A DNA stretch of 64,000 nt from Achromobacter insolitus (GCF_002209555.1 NZ_NJIF01000007.1:1-64000), one strand, 5' to 3'; shown: positions 46,948-57,004, counted from the first letter of the stretch. A program made the numbers and translations. Notes: generated by a model from the letters alone, not told the origin.

Positions 46948-47709
46948 ATGCCGACCGATAACCGACTGACACCCCACGCCCTCGCCGCCCAGACGGCGCA
47001 ACTGCCCGCCCCCTGGCAGGAGGCTTTCACCTCCAAGCCGGTGGCCGAGGCCCTGGCCGCCGTGACCGCCCATGTCGAAAAACGCCTGAGCGAAGGCGCG
47101 ACCGTCTATCCCGCGACGCCTTTCCGCGCCTTGCAGGGCCTGGCGCCCTCCGACGTGCGCGTGGTGATCCTGGGCCAGGATCCCTACCATGGCCCCGGCC
47201 AGGCGCAGGGCCTGGCCTTCTCGGTGCCGGACGACTGCAAACGTCCGCCCAGCCTGCGCAACATCTTCAATGAGATCGCCCAGGAGTTTCCGGGCACCGC
47301 CGTGCCCGCCGGCAATGACCTTGCCAGCTGGGCCGATCAAGGCGTGCTGCTGCTGAACACCGCGCTGACGGTGGAAGACGGCCAGCCCGCATCCCACGCC
47401 AAGCGGGGCTGGGAAACGGTGACGGACGCCCTGATCTCCCTGGTGGCCCGGGACGCCTCGCCGAAGGTTTTCATGCTCTGGGGCGCCCATGCCCAGGCCA
47501 AGCGGGCGTTGCTGCCGAACAACAGTGGTCATCTGGTCCTGATGTCCAACCACCCGTCGCCACTGTCCGCGCGGAGGCCGCCGGTGCCTTTCCTGGGCTG
47601 CGGCCACTTCCTGGCCACCAACCAATGGCTGGCCAACCAAGGGAAAAACCCTATTGATTGGGGACTGGACAAAAAAATAATTCCCATGCAGGGCGAATTC
47701 AGGTTATGA
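46948..47709 (+). CDS. ung: uracil-DNA glycosylase
   Basis: Ung removes uracil from DNA. The 253-residue product has the catalytic motif GQDPYHGPGQAQGLAFSV, the uracil-specificity Asn region LLNTALTVE and the DNA-intercalating loop HPSPLSARR. The start is the ATG at 46948. In-frame codons upstream lie in tenA. The family length is normal. It is followed by a long structured leader of the helicase gene. Confidence 0.96.
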   Translation: MPTDNRLTPHALAAQTAQLPAPWQEAFTSKPVAEALAAVTAHVEKRLSEGATVYPATPFRALQGLAPSDVRVVILGQDPYHGPGQAQGLAFSVPDDCKRPPSLRNIFNEIAQEFPGTAVPAGNDLASWADQGVLLLNTALTVEDGQPASHAKRGWETVTDALISLVARDASPKVFMLWGAHAQAKRALLPNNSGHLVLMSNHPSPLSARRPPVPFLGCGHFLATNQWLANQGKNPIDWGLDKKIIPMQGEFRL

Positions 47710-47730
47710 TCGCCGCACTGCACAAAACGA

Positions 47731-47912
47731 GTTCGGCATTTACCGCCTTGATTTAGCGGAAGTTTTCGCAGTCTGCCGGGCAAACAGCCCCGGCCCCATG
47801 CCGAACATCATCGATTCCTGACCTCCTTTCCTTTCGCCCTGCGTTCCAGTCGGTATACGAGAACGCGCCACGCGCACGGTTGATTCGGTCGGCACGATGC
47901 TCCATCAACCGT
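47731..47912 (+). ncRNA. structured 5' leader of the DEAD-box helicase gene
   Basis: The 276-base gap before the helicase gene contains several paired arms. An outer 9-bp stem (47731-47739 with 47798-47806; GTTCGGCAT / ATGCCGAAC) encloses two hairpins: CCGC/GCGG (47743-47746, 47756-47759) and GCCGGG/CCCGGC (47775-47780, 47789-47794). Together they form a three-way junction. Downstream are stems 47841-47846 with 47861-47866, and the 9-bp 47876-47884 with 47904-47912. Some RNA helicase genes are controlled through their own leaders. That role is inferred here. Confidence 0.5.
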
Positions 47913-47985
47913 CGCCTGGATCCGGCCGCCTAATCCCCTGGCCCGACCAAGCACTGCGCCGCATTGATCGCGGCAAGGGAAAGTA

Positions 47986-49782
47986 ATGTCTTTCGAAAAC
48001 CTGGGTCTTGCGCCCGCTCTGTTGTCGGCCCTCCAAGACGCTGGCTTCTCCACCCCCACCACCGTCCAGGCCGCCGCCATTCCGCAGGCCCTGGCTGGTC
48101 ACGACCTGATGGTGTCCTCGCAGACGGGTAGCGGCAAGACCGCCGCCTTCATGCTGCCGGCGCTGCACCGCATTGCCCAGATGCCCGCCAACAAGGGCGT
48201 CGGCGTGCAGGTCCTGGTGCTGACCCCGACCCGCGAACTGGCCCTGCAAGTCACCGACGCAACCGCCACCTACGGCCGCAAGCTGGCCGATCTGCGCACC
48301 GCCACCGTTGTGGGCGGCATGCCCTACGGCGCGCAGCTCAAGGCGCTGTCGCGCCGCGTGGACGTGCTGGTCGCCACCCCGGGGCGCCTGATCGACCACC
48401 TGAACTCGGGCCGCGTCAAGCTGAACACCGTGCACACGCTGGTGCTCGACGAAGCCGATCGCATGCTGGACATGGGCTTCATCGAAGATATCGAGACCAT
48501 CGTCAGCCGCCTGCCCGAAGGCCGCCAGACGCTGCTGTTCTCGGCCACGCTCGACGGCACCGTCGCCAAGCTGGCCTCGCGCATGATGCGCGAACCGCAG
48601 CGCATCGAGATCGCCGGCCACAAGGAAAAGCACACCAACATCACGCAAAGCCTGCTGTACGCGGACGACGCCAGCCACAAGATGCAATTGCTGGACCACG
48701 TCTTGCGCGACGCCTCGCTGGACCAGGCCATCGTCTTCACGTCGACCAAGCGCGGCGCCGACGATCTGGCCGACCGCCTGGCCGACCAGGGCTTTGCCGC
48801 CGCCGCCCTGCATGGCGATATGAACCAGCGCCAGCGCACCCGCACACTGTCGCAACTGCAACGCGGCCAACTGCGTATTCTGGTCGCCACCGACGTGGCC
48901 GCCCGCGGCATCGACGTGCAAGGCATCAGCCACGCCGTCAACTTCGACCTGCCGATGCAGGCTGAAGACTACGTGCACCGTATCGGCCGCACCGGCCGCG
49001 CCGGCCGCAATGGCCTGGCCTTCACGCTGGCCACCCACTCCGAGCGCCACAAGGTGCGCCGCATCGAACACTACATCGGCCAATCGATCACCCCTGAAGT
49101 GATCGCTGGGCTGGAGCCCAAGCGCACCCCGCGTCCCTCGACTGGCGCCGGTCCGCGTGGCGGCAAGCCGTTCGGCAAGCGTCCTGGCGGCGGCTACCAG
49201 GGCAACCGCGAGGGTCGTTCCTTCGGCGGCCCGCGTGGCGAGTTCAAGCCGCGTGAAGGCGGTTACCAAGGCAACCGCGACGGCGCTCCTCGCGAAGGCG
49301 GCTACCAAGGCAATCGCCCGTTCGGCGATCGCCCGGCACGCTCCTTCAGCGATCGCCCCAGCTTCGGCGACCGTCCGCAGCGTGAAGGCGGCTACCAGGG
49401 CAACCGTCCCTTCGGTGACCGCCCCCAGCGCGAAGGCGGCTTCCGCGGCGGCGACCGCGATTCGCGTCCCAGCTTCGGCGACCGTCCCAGCTATGGCGAC
49501 CGCCCTCAGCGCGACGCCCGCCCGTTCAGTGAGCGCGGCCCGCGTGAAGGCGGTTTCCGTGGCGGCGACCGTGATTCGCGTCCCAGCTTCAACGACCGCG
49601 CCAGCTTCAGCGACCGCCCGAGCTTTGGCGACCGTCCCAGCTTCGGCGACCGTCCGCAGCGTGAAGGCGGCTTCCGCGGCGGCGACCGTCCGGAAGGCGG
49701 TTTCCGTGGCAAGCCCTCGTTCGACAAGCGCCCCGGCGGCCCCGCCAAGCGCTTCGGCAAGTCGGCTGACCGCCGCGGCTAA
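47986..49782 (+). CDS. DEAD-box RNA helicase, RhlE-like, with repeat-rich tail
   Basis: DEAD-box helicases unwind short RNA duplexes with ATP in ribosome assembly and RNA decay. The 598-residue product has the complete core: the Q motif region FENLGLAPALLSAL, ASSQTGSGKTAAF-type Walker A (SSQTGSGKTAAF), PTRELALQV, VLDEADRML, SATL, and YVHRIGRTGRAG. After residue about 385 the tail is built from repeated FGDRP, GGYQGNR and GGFRGGDRD units, a disordered RGG-like RNA-binding tail. Parts of this tail are repeated nearly identically at the DNA level. The Shine-Dalgarno region is AAGGGAAAG. Confidence 0.94.
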   Translation: MSFENLGLAPALLSALQDAGFSTPTTVQAAAIPQALAGHDLMVSSQTGSGKTAAFMLPALHRIAQMPANKGVGVQVLVLTPTRELALQVTDATATYGRKLADLRTATVVGGMPYGAQLKALSRRVDVLVATPGRLIDHLNSGRVKLNTVHTLVLDEADRMLDMGFIEDIETIVSRLPEGRQTLLFSATLDGTVAKLASRMMREPQRIEIAGHKEKHTNITQSLLYADDASHKMQLLDHVLRDASLDQAIVFTSTKRGADDLADRLADQGFAAAALHGDMNQRQRTRTLSQLQRGQLRILVATDVAARGIDVQGISHAVNFDLPMQAEDYVHRIGRTGRAGRNGLAFTLATHSERHKVRRIEHYIGQSITPEVIAGLEPKRTPRPSTGAGPRGGKPFGKRPGGGYQGNREGRSFGGPRGEFKPREGGYQGNRDGAPREGGYQGNRPFGDRPARSFSDRPSFGDRPQREGGYQGNRPFGDRPQREGGFRGGDRDSRPSFGDRPSYGDRPQRDARPFSERGPREGGFRGGDRDSRPSFNDRASFSDRPSFGDRPSFGDRPQREGGFRGGDRPEGGFRGKPSFDKRPGGPAKRFGKSADRRG

Positions 49783-49804
49783 TCCGCCCGCTTGAACCCA
49801 ACAC

Positions 49805-49836
49805 AAACCCCGCGCCTGTCGCGGGGTTTGTTTTTT
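49805..49836 (+). terminator. intrinsic terminator of the helicase gene
   Basis: A 10-bp stem with arms 49805-49814 and 49820-49829 (AAACCCCGCG / CGCGGGGTTT) is followed by GTTTTTT, a classical rho-independent terminator 22 bases after the stop. Confidence 0.9.
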
Positions 49837-49871
49837 GGGAAAATGTCCGCTTGTCCACGCACCGCCCGACC

Positions 49872-51059
49872 ATGCAACGATCCGCCCCCGCCAACCTGCC
49901 CGCCCTCTCCCCTGCCGCCCAGGAACACAGCGCAGCCGCTGCCGCGCATCTGCGCGCCACCATCGCCACCCATGGCGGCTGGCTGTCGTTCGACCACTGG
50001 ATGGCGCAGGCTCTATACGCGCCCGGGCTGGGCTATTACGCGGCCGGCAACGTCAAGCTGGCCGAGGCCGACGGCGACGTCCGCGCGCCTGCCGGCGACT
50101 TCGTCACCGCGCCCCAGCTGACGCCGCTGTTCGCCCGCACGCTGGCGCGCCAGGCCGCCCAGGTGCTGCGCCAGACGCAGACCGACGCCGTGCTGGAATT
50201 CGGCGCCGGCACCGGCGCCCTGGCCGAAGGCGTGCTGCGCGAACTGGATGCGATGGGCCTGGATCAAACCCGCTACCTGATCCTGGAAGTGTCGGCCGAC
50301 CTGCGCGCCCGCCAGGCTGAAAGGCTGGCGGCATTCGGCGAGCGCGTGCAATGGCTGGACGCGCTGCCCCAGCGCTTTGCCGGCTGCGTGCTGGCCAACG
50401 AAGTGCTGGACGCGATGCCCGTGTCGATCTTCCGCTGGAGCGATACGGGCGAGGTGCTGGAGCGCGGCGTGGCGATGGACGCCGCGCAAGGCTTCGTCTG
50501 GGAAGACCGCCCCGCGCCGCCAGCGCTAGCCGCCGCTGTCGCCGCCCGCATGCCGGCCCTGCCCGGTTACGTGTCCGAGATCAACCTGCAAGGCGAAGCC
50601 TGGATCGCCGCCATGGGCGGCTGGCTGGAACGCGGCGCGGCGCTGCTGGTGGACTACGGCTTTCCGCGCAGCGAGTACTACCATCCGCAGCGGGCCGGCG
50701 GCACGCTCATGTGCCATCTACGCCATCACGCCCATGGCGATCCGTTCACCGCGCCCGGCCTGCAGGACATCACCGCTCACGTCGACTTCACCGCCATGGC
50801 GGATGCCGCGCTCGAGGCCGGCATGCAAGTCCTGGGCTATACCTCGCAGGCCCGTTTCCTGATGAATGCGGGGCTGATGGATCTGTTGGCGCAGCTGGAT
50901 CCGAGCGACGTGCAGCAATACGCGCAAGCCGTGGCGCCCGTGCAGAAGCTCTTGTCCGAATCGGAGATGGGCGAACTGTTCAAGGTATTGGCGGTGGGAC
51001 GCGGCATCACCGAACCGCTGGCAGGGTTCTCGCGCGGCGACCGGTTAGGCAAACTGTAG
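49872..51059 (+). CDS. MidA/NDUFAF7-like class I methyltransferase
   Basis: Members methylate an arginine of a complex I subunit in mitochondria. Bacterial homologues are presumed protein methyltransferases. The 395-residue product has family sequences GWLSFDHWMAQALYAPGLGYY, PAGDFVTAPQLTPLF, the SAM motif VLEFGAGTGALAEGVL, and CVLANEVLDAMPV. The start is the ATG at 49872. A TTG seven codons upstream, close to the helicase terminator, is less likely. No other gene of complex I is near. Confidence 0.9.
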   Translation: MQRSAPANLPALSPAAQEHSAAAAAHLRATIATHGGWLSFDHWMAQALYAPGLGYYAAGNVKLAEADGDVRAPAGDFVTAPQLTPLFARTLARQAAQVLRQTQTDAVLEFGAGTGALAEGVLRELDAMGLDQTRYLILEVSADLRARQAERLAAFGERVQWLDALPQRFAGCVLANEVLDAMPVSIFRWSDTGEVLERGVAMDAAQGFVWEDRPAPPALAAAVAARMPALPGYVSEINLQGEAWIAAMGGWLERGAALLVDYGFPRSEYYHPQRAGGTLMCHLRHHAHGDPFTAPGLQDITAHVDFTAMADAALEAGMQVLGYTSQARFLMNAGLMDLLAQLDPSDVQQYAQAVAPVQKLLSESEMGELFKVLAVGRGITEPLAGFSRGDRLGKL

Positions 51060-51064
51060 GAACG

Positions 51065-51098
51065 CGTGGCGGCCTCATAGGCATGGCCGCCACGTTTT
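51065..51098. terminator. bidirectional terminator between midA-like gene and cca
   Basis: Ten-bp arms at 51065-51074 and 51085-51094 (CGTGGCGGCC / GGCCGCCACG) with a ten-base loop are followed by TTTTC. It lies in the 55-base gap between convergent genes and would stop transcription mainly from the plus strand. Confidence 0.85.
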
Positions 51099-51114
51099 CA
51101 GATCCATAGCGGAA

Positions 51115-52215
51115 TTACTGCGCCCGCAGGCGCTCCAGGCGCGCGGCGCGCACCTGCTCCTTGATGCGCGCCGGTTCTCCGGCGCAAGCTTTGGCGATAG
51201 CTCCGGCGTCCACGCCGCGCACGATCGCCACGCGCGATTGCCAGGCCGCTCGGTCCACGGAGCGCAGCACGGCCGCCGCATCCAGCAGATCCAGAAAGCG
51301 TTCCGGCTTGCGCAGCGCATCGGCGCGCTCCATCAGCGCCAGTTGCGCATCGGCGGGGTCCGAACCCTGTTCCGCCGCATCCAGCCCCGTCAGCACTTCC
51401 GGCAACAGCCGCGCATAATCATTGCACTCGGTAGGCACGCGCAGGCGGCGGCCCATGGCGTCGCGCTCAGGCGTCAGCCGGCACAGCAATGCGTAGCGGC
51501 CCGGCAGCGCCAGGCCCTGTGCGGCGGCGCGGTCCACCTCGGCCGCGGTTTCGTCCACGCCCTGCAGTTCGGGCATCACCCGCGCCAACGCGCCGCATTG
51601 CTGCAGGACGCCCAGCATGCGAGAGGGCGCGGCCGCCATCAGGCCGCGCGACAATTCCTTCCAGACCCGTTCGGCCACAAGCGCATCGGCCTCGCCAGCC
51701 TGGACCATGCGTCGGCATAGTTCCAGGGTCTCGGGCGCCACGGAAAAATCGACAAAGCGCGCCGCAAAACGGGCCAGCCGCAGGATGCGCACCGGGTCTT
51801 CTTCGAAGGCCTCGCCGACGTGGCGGAAAATGCGGTCCCGCACGTCAGCCGCGCCGCCCAGCGGGTCGACGAGTTCGCCATCCTGCGTCTGCGCAATGGC
51901 ATTGACGGTCAGGTCGCGGCGGCGCAGATCCTCTTCGAGCGTGACATCCGCGCCCGTGTAGAAGGTGAAGCCCTTGTAGCCGCGCCCCGACTTGCGCTCG
52001 GTGCGTGCCAGCGCGTATTCCTCTTTGCTGCGCGGATGCAGGAAGACGGGAAAGTCGCCGCCCACGGGCACGAAGCCGCGCCGCGCCATGTCCTCGGGCG
52101 TGGCCCCCACCACCACCCAGTCGTGGTCGCCGGGCGGCAGGCCGAGCAGCGCGTCCCGCACTGCTCCACCCACGATATAGACCTGCAAGCCGTCAGTGGC
52201 CGGATCCCGCGTCAT
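51115..52215 (-). CDS. cca: CCA-adding tRNA nucleotidyltransferase (no HD domain)
   Basis: Cca builds or repairs the CCA end of tRNAs. The 366-residue product is a class II nucleotidyltransferase with the signatures [21 protein letters not shown], the [11 protein letters not shown] motif and LARFAARF. The C-terminal HD phosphohydrolase domain of the longer E. coli enzyme is missing, as in many beta-proteobacteria. The start ATG overlaps the end of slt in an ATGA, so the two are translationally coupled. Confidence 0.94.
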   Translation of the reverse strand: MTRDPATDGLQVYIVGGAVRDALLGLPPGDHDWVVVGATPEDMARRGFVPVGGDFPVFLHPRSKEEYALARTERKSGRGYKGFTFYTGADVTLEEDLRRRDLTVNAIAQTQDGELVDPLGGAADVRDRIFRHVGEAFEEDPVRILRLARFAARFVDFSVAPETLELCRRMVQAGEADALVAERVWKELSRGLMAAAPSRMLGVLQQCGALARVMPELQGVDETAAEVDRAAAQGLALPGRYALLCRLTPERDAMGRRLRVPTECNDYARLLPEVLTGLDAAEQGSDPADAQLALMERADALRKPERFLDLLDAAAVLRSVDRAAWQSRVAIVRGVDAGAIAKACAGEPARIKEQVRAARLERLRAQ

Positions 52216-54362
52216 GGGATCGACGTGCTTTCCGCGCCCAGCGGCACGACGTTGCCCAGGCGCTCTTTAAGGGACTGGGGCTGGCCGGTGAACATCGCCG
52301 CGTAATACACCGAATTGGACATGACGTTCTTCACGTAGGTCCGCGTTTCGTTGAACGGGATGGTCTCGGCGAAGATGGCGCCTTCCACTGGATGCGAGAA
52401 CGTCGAACGCCAGTTGTGCGGACGGCGCGGACCGGCGTTGTAGCCGGCGCTGGCCAGCATTTGCGAACCGTTCAGGTCGCGCAGGACCATATTCAGGTAG
52501 TTGGTGCCGAGTTCGGTATTGGTGTCGAAATCGTTGACGCTGTCGGGCGTGAAATTGCTCATGCCGATCTTGCCCGCGACCCACTTGGCCGTAGCCGGCA
52601 TCAACTGCATCAGGCCGGAGGCGCCCACGTGCGAGCGCGCGTCCATGATGAAGCGGGATTCCTGGCGGATCAGGCCGTACACCCAGGCCGGGTCCAGCGC
52701 GATGGCGTTGGCCTTGGCGGTGACGCGGCCCTCGAAGGGCGCAATGAAGCGCTGACTGAAGTCGAACTCTTTTTCCGTGCGGTCGGAGGTGTTGACCACG
52801 CGGTCGTAGATGTTCTCGGCGCGCGCCAGCTCGGCGGCGGCCATCAGTTGGCGGTCGCTCATGCCGCGCAGCGAGAAGTTCCATTCCGGCACGGCCTCGG
52901 CGCGCCAGCCGAGGCGGAAGAGCTGGATCGCGCGGCGCAGGCCGGGGTTGGCGCGGGCCTCGGTGATTTCCTGGTCGCTGATAGGCGCCGGGCGCGGCGG
53001 CACGGTAATGCGCCGGCCCAGTTCCTCGGCCGCGAGCTGGCCGTAGAAGTCGAAGCGGTCGGCAATGCTAGCGTAGGCGGCGGCAGCTTGTTCCTTGTTG
53101 CCGCGTGCCGCCTGGCCGCGCGCCTTCCAGTAGATCCAGGACGAATCGGCCTGCTGCGAGGCGGGCATCTGGTCGATGGATTCGATGACCCACTTCCAGT
53201 CGATCTTGGGCTGGCGCAAGGCAGCGCGCACCTTCCAGGCGGCGTTGTACTCCGTCATGCGGATGTGGCCGGCCTCGTGGTACCAGTCGTCGGCGCGGCT
53301 ATCCAGGTTCAGCGCGGCCACCAGCGCGTACTGGCCGCGCACCCAGGCCAGGTTCGACTTGGCCATGGACTTGGACCAGTCGCCGGACTTGCCCCATTCG
53401 CGGCGCAGATAGGAATCAGCCACGCTGACGTCGGAACGCGCCAGGCGCGCCAAGGCGATGGTCACCAGTTCCTTCTCGTTGCGGCCCACGGGCTGACGGC
53501 TCTGGCGCGTCAGCCACTTCATGGGATCCTTCATGAGCAAGTCATAGGTTTTCAGGTCGGCCGGCTCGAACATGTACTGCGCGAACTTGCGCGCGTCGGC
53601 GGTCTTGTTGGCCTCGATGGCGTCGCGCAGCTGGGGCTCCAGCTGTTCCCAGCCCATGATGCCGTCGGCGACCAGTTGGTCGTACAGCGCCCAGCAGGCG
53701 CCGCCCGGCGCGAACACGGCCGCGGCCTGCGCCGCCGTGGCCCGCTGCCCGGTCATGTGCTTGGCATCGAGGATGGCGCATTCGATCTGCGCATTGCTGT
53801 TCTTCACCGGCGCGAGCTTGCGCACGGTTTCGAAGTCCCCGCTGCGGGCCGCGGCCAGCAACCAGTCGCCGCGCAGGCGGTCGGCCAGATAGGCGTCGGA
53901 ATTGCCGCTGATGAATTTCTGCAGCTCGGCAGTGGGCCGGCCCGTGGCGGGCGGGGTCCATAATTGGTAGCGCAGCAGCCAATATTCGGGATACATGCCG
54001 AGCGGATCCGGCTTGGCCTGAGGCACCAGCGCACCCAGTACGGACCACTGCTTGCGATTCATGGCTTCGCGGGCGGCGACCACGGCGGCCAACGCGGGCG
54101 TCTGGGAAGTCGGCGGCAGGCCAGCCAGCACCGCAGGCGGCACGGAAATGGCGGGTTGCGCAGCCTGTACGGTCGGCTGAGGCTGGGGCTGGGTGTTGAC
54201 CGCCGCGCTGCGCTGTTGCGCGTCCACCGGCGCACAGGCCGCGGTGAACAGTGCCAGGAGCGGCAGCCAGCGGCGCAGGCCGGGAGCGGCTTCCAGAGTG
54301 GTGGCGGCCCCGGATTTCCGCGCGGTTTTCTGATACCGTCCGGGTTGCAGAGTCTGTGTCAT
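52212..54362 (-). CDS. slt: soluble lytic murein transglycosylase (Slt70-like)
   Basis: Slt cleaves peptidoglycan glycan strands to form 1,6-anhydro-muropeptides. I start it at the ATG at 54362 (716 residues). Residues about 30-50 form a hydrophobic export signal ending [12 protein letters not shown], possibly a lipobox with Cys48. A long alpha-superhelical U/L region follows, then the catalytic SLT domain with [20 protein letters not shown] (catalytic Glu) and [14 protein letters not shown], plus YNAGP. The 3' end overlaps cca. It lies divergent from the 5-formyl-THF cyclo-ligase gene. Confidence 0.93.
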   Translation of the reverse strand: MTQTLQPGRYQKTARKSGAATTLEAAPGLRRWLPLLALFTAACAPVDAQQRSAAVNTQPQPQPTVQAAQPAISVPPAVLAGLPPTSQTPALAAVVAAREAMNRKQWSVLGALVPQAKPDPLGMYPEYWLLRYQLWTPPATGRPTAELQKFISGNSDAYLADRLRGDWLLAAARSGDFETVRKLAPVKNSNAQIECAILDAKHMTGQRATAAQAAAVFAPGGACWALYDQLVADGIMGWEQLEPQLRDAIEANKTADARKFAQYMFEPADLKTYDLLMKDPMKWLTRQSRQPVGRNEKELVTIALARLARSDVSVADSYLRREWGKSGDWSKSMAKSNLAWVRGQYALVAALNLDSRADDWYHEAGHIRMTEYNAAWKVRAALRQPKIDWKWVIESIDQMPASQQADSSWIYWKARGQAARGNKEQAAAAYASIADRFDFYGQLAAEELGRRITVPPRPAPISDQEITEARANPGLRRAIQLFRLGWRAEAVPEWNFSLRGMSDRQLMAAAELARAENIYDRVVNTSDRTEKEFDFSQRFIAPFEGRVTAKANAIALDPAWVYGLIRQESRFIMDARSHVGASGLMQLMPATAKWVAGKIGMSNFTPDSVNDFDTNTELGTNYLNMVLRDLNGSQMLASAGYNAGPRRPHNWRSTFSHPVEGAIFAETIPFNETRTYVKNVMSNSVYYAAMFTGQPQSLKERLGNVVPLGAESTSIP

Positions 54363-54477
54363 GCCCTGTCCCTCATACACTGGCCTTGCCGTACGCCAGC
54401 ATGCCGGCAATCCACATGTTCATCCGCATGCGTCCGCACGTTCGCCATCATTTGTCCATCCCTCTTACCGCCACAGC

Positions 54478-55152
54478 ATGACTACGCAAAATACTCCAGA
54501 GGATACCGCAGTACAGCTACGCGCGCGATTGCGAAAACTGCGTGCAGAACTGCCGGAAGACCAGCGTAGCCGCGGCGGCCTGCTCATGCGCGCCCGGCTG
54601 TTCACCTGGCTGAACGTCGCCCGTGACGAGGCCGTGCGCGCGGGCCGTCCCGCGCCGGCCACCGTGGCCGCGTTCTGGCCCATGGCCGACGAGCCCGACC
54701 TGCGCCCCCTGCTCCAGCAGTGGGTTGAAAACGGCGTGGCCGTGGCGCTGCCCGTGGTGCGCGAACGCAACGCGCCCCTGGCCTTCCTGCCCTGGACGCC
54801 AGAGGCCGAATTGCGGGCCGGTCCCTACGGCATCCAGGAACCGGTCGCGGGTGCCGAACTGCTGCCCGACGTCGTACTGGTGCCCACCCTGGGTTACACC
54901 GAACAGGGCGACCGCCTGGGCTATGGCGGCGGCTATTACGACCGCACCCTGGCTGCGCTGCGCGAGCGCGGCCACCCCTTCATTACCATCGGCATCGCCT
55001 GGAGCTGCGGCGAACTGGACGCCGGCTATGAACCCGCCGCCCACGACTACCCGCTGGACGCGGTGCTGACCCAGGATGGCTGGGTGCCCCAGGCGCCGCT
55101 GGAACAAGGCGGCACCGGCGGCGCCACGCTGCACAGCTTCCGCATGAACTGA
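54478..55152 (+). CDS. 5-formyltetrahydrofolate cyclo-ligase
   Basis: This ATP-dependent enzyme turns 5-formyl-THF into 5,10-methenyl-THF and returns stored folate to use. The 224-residue product has the family segments LPVVRERNAPLAFLPWTP, YGIQEPVAG and the C-terminal GDRLGYGGGYYDRTLA with the ATP-binding glycines. The start is the ATG at 54478. In-frame codons upstream lie in the divergent control region. A GC hairpin (55214-55231) about 60 bases after the stop may end transcription. Confidence 0.93.
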   Translation: MTTQNTPEDTAVQLRARLRKLRAELPEDQRSRGGLLMRARLFTWLNVARDEAVRAGRPAPATVAAFWPMADEPDLRPLLQQWVENGVAVALPVVRERNAPLAFLPWTPEAELRAGPYGIQEPVAGAELLPDVVLVPTLGYTEQGDRLGYGGGYYDRTLAALRERGHPFITIGIAWSCGELDAGYEPAAHDYPLDAVLTQDGWVPQAPLEQGGTGGATLHSFRMN

Positions 55153-55568
55153 CGCACCAGCTTTGCCCGCCGGCTTGCACCAAAACAGTGCAAGTCCTAA
55201 CATAAGCAAGGCCGCCGGGCTTCGGCCCGGCCCCATCACGCAGCACCCGCGCATCGTTGCGCGCCTCCCCTCGACAGCGCCGCAGGCGCTGCCCACTTCT
55301 CCTGGCCAGGCTTTTCCGCGCCAGTCCGACTGACCCCGTTCAACCCGCCCGCCCCGGCCAGTCCGCGCCTGGCGTGCTCGCCATCCCCGGCCTCAACCGC
55401 TGCGGCGATGGCGCCGTAACGCCCTTCGGAGGATATTGATCCCGAGGGGCGCCCCCGCCCATGCCAGCCAGGCTGGCATGCGGGTTGCTTAATCCATTAC
55501 ACCGGCCGGATATCGGCCGGACGGCGGTCGCGCGCAAGCCAGCCGCCGGCACCAGTACCGGAGGAGCC
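55153..55568 (+). promoter_or_regulatory. leader region of the Anbu operon with palindromes
   Basis: This 416-base gap holds no convincing gene. A hairpin at 55214-55231 (GCCGGGC, TTCG, GCCCGGC) may be the end of the cyclo-ligase transcript. Closer to the operon are a 21-base palindrome at 55460-55480 (arms CATGCCAGCC / GGCTGGCATG) and another with 7-bp arms at 55502-55508 and 55514-55520 (CCGGCCG / CGGCCGG). The last lies 48 bases before the first start codon. Promoters are not clear by eye. Confidence 0.4.
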
Positions 55569-57002
55569 ATGAAGGACAGATCATCCCGTCCCGCCGCCTA
55601 TGACGAAATGCGCGACAGCGCTGGCGGCATACGCTCCCACTACCAGGCTTTCGAGCACTGGCACGACGAGCAGTCCGCGCAGGCCATGGCCGCGCGCCGC
55701 CTGGAGGCGGACCTGAGCTTTCGCAGGGTGGGCATCACATTCTCGGTGGCGGGCGACGCCGCCGGTACCGAACGCCTCATCCCCTTCGACCTGATCCCAC
55801 GCATCATCCCCGCCGACGAGTGGCGCCTGCTGGAAGCCGGCCTGAAACAGCGGGTGCGCGCGCTCAATATGTTCATCCACGACATCTATCACGGGCACGA
55901 CATCGTGCGAGCGGGGGTCATCCCCGCCGAACAGGTGTTCCTGAACGCCCAGTACCGTCCCGAGATGCAGGACGTGGACGTGGCGGAGGACATCTACTGC
56001 CACATCGCCGGCGTGGACATCGTGCGCGCCGGCGCAGGCGAGTTCTACGTACTGGAAGACAATTTGCGCGTTCCGTCGGGCGTGTCCTACATGCTGGAGA
56101 ACCGCAAGATGTCGATGCGGCTGATGCCGGACGCCTTCAGCCGCATCAAGGTGGAGCCGGTGGCGCATTACCCCGATCTGCTGCTGGACAATCTGCGCGA
56201 AGTGGCGCCGCATGGCGCGGACGCCCCTACCGTGGTGGTGCTGACACCGGGCATGTACAACTCCGCGTACTTCGAACACGCCTTCCTGGCGCAGCAGATG
56301 GGGGTGGAACTGGTCGAGGGCCAGGACCTGTTCGTCGAACAGAACACCGTCTACATGCGCACCACGCAAGGCCCGCGCAAGGTGGACGTCATCTACCGCC
56401 GGCTGGACGATGACTTCCTCGACCCGCTGTCGTTTCGCGCCGACTCCGCACTGGGCGTGCCCGGCCTGCTGTCGGTTTACCGCGCCGGCCGCGTCACGCT
56501 GGCCAACGCCATCGGCACCGGCATCGCCGACGACAAGTCCACGTATCTGTACGTGCCGGACATGATCCGCTTCTACCTGAACGAGGAACCGGTGCTGTCC
56601 AACGTCCCCACCTGGCGGTGCAGCCGGCCCGACGAACTGTCGCACGTGCTGGCACACATGCACGAACTGGTAGTGAAGGAAGTGCACGGTTCAGGCGGCT
56701 ACGGCATGCTGGTGGGCCCGTCGGCTTCGCGCGCCGAAGTCGAGGCGTTCAAGGCGCGCGTGCGCGCCAACCCCGCCAACTACATCGCGCAGCCGACGCT
56801 GGCGCTGTCCACTGTCCCGACCTATGTGGAATCGGGCGTGGCGCCGCGCCACGTGGACCTGCGTCCCTATGTGCTGTGCGGCAAGGACATCCGCACCGTG
56901 CCGGGCGGCCTGTGCCGCGTGGCGCTGACCGAGGGCTCGCTGGTGGTCAACAGCAGCCAGGGCGGCGGCACCAAAGACACCTGGGTGCTGGAGGAGGACT
57001 GA
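55569..57002 (+). CDS. circularly permuted ATP-grasp protein (peptide-ligase-like)
   Basis: These proteins are predicted ATP-dependent amide or peptide ligases with a rearranged ATP-grasp fold. The 477-residue product starts at the ATG at 55569, seven bases after GGAGGAG. Family sequences are RALNMFIHDIYHG, GEFYVLEDNLRVPSGVSYML (ATP-binding), VIYRRLDDDFLDPL and VNSSQGGGTKDTWVLEED at the end. It is the first gene of the conserved four-gene Anbu cluster, with the alpha-E gene starting two bases after its stop. The natural substrate is unknown. Confidence 0.92.
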   Translation: MKDRSSRPAAYDEMRDSAGGIRSHYQAFEHWHDEQSAQAMAARRLEADLSFRRVGITFSVAGDAAGTERLIPFDLIPRIIPADEWRLLEAGLKQRVRALNMFIHDIYHGHDIVRAGVIPAEQVFLNAQYRPEMQDVDVAEDIYCHIAGVDIVRAGAGEFYVLEDNLRVPSGVSYMLENRKMSMRLMPDAFSRIKVEPVAHYPDLLLDNLREVAPHGADAPTVVVLTPGMYNSAYFEHAFLAQQMGVELVEGQDLFVEQNTVYMRTTQGPRKVDVIYRRLDDDFLDPLSFRADSALGVPGLLSVYRAGRVTLANAIGTGIADDKSTYLYVPDMIRFYLNEEPVLSNVPTWRCSRPDELSHVLAHMHELVVKEVHGSGGYGMLVGPSASRAEVEAFKARVRANPANYIAQPTLALSTVPTYVESGVAPRHVDLRPYVLCGKDIRTVPGGLCRVALTEGSLVVNSSQGGGTKDTWVLEED

Positions 57003-57004
57003 AC

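Noticed and set aside
47905..49806. A 633-codon minus-strand frame opposite the DEAD-box helicase
   Set aside because: It is rich in Ala, Val, Thr and Glu repeats that simply mirror the helicase tail repeats, and has no recognisable domain or start signal.
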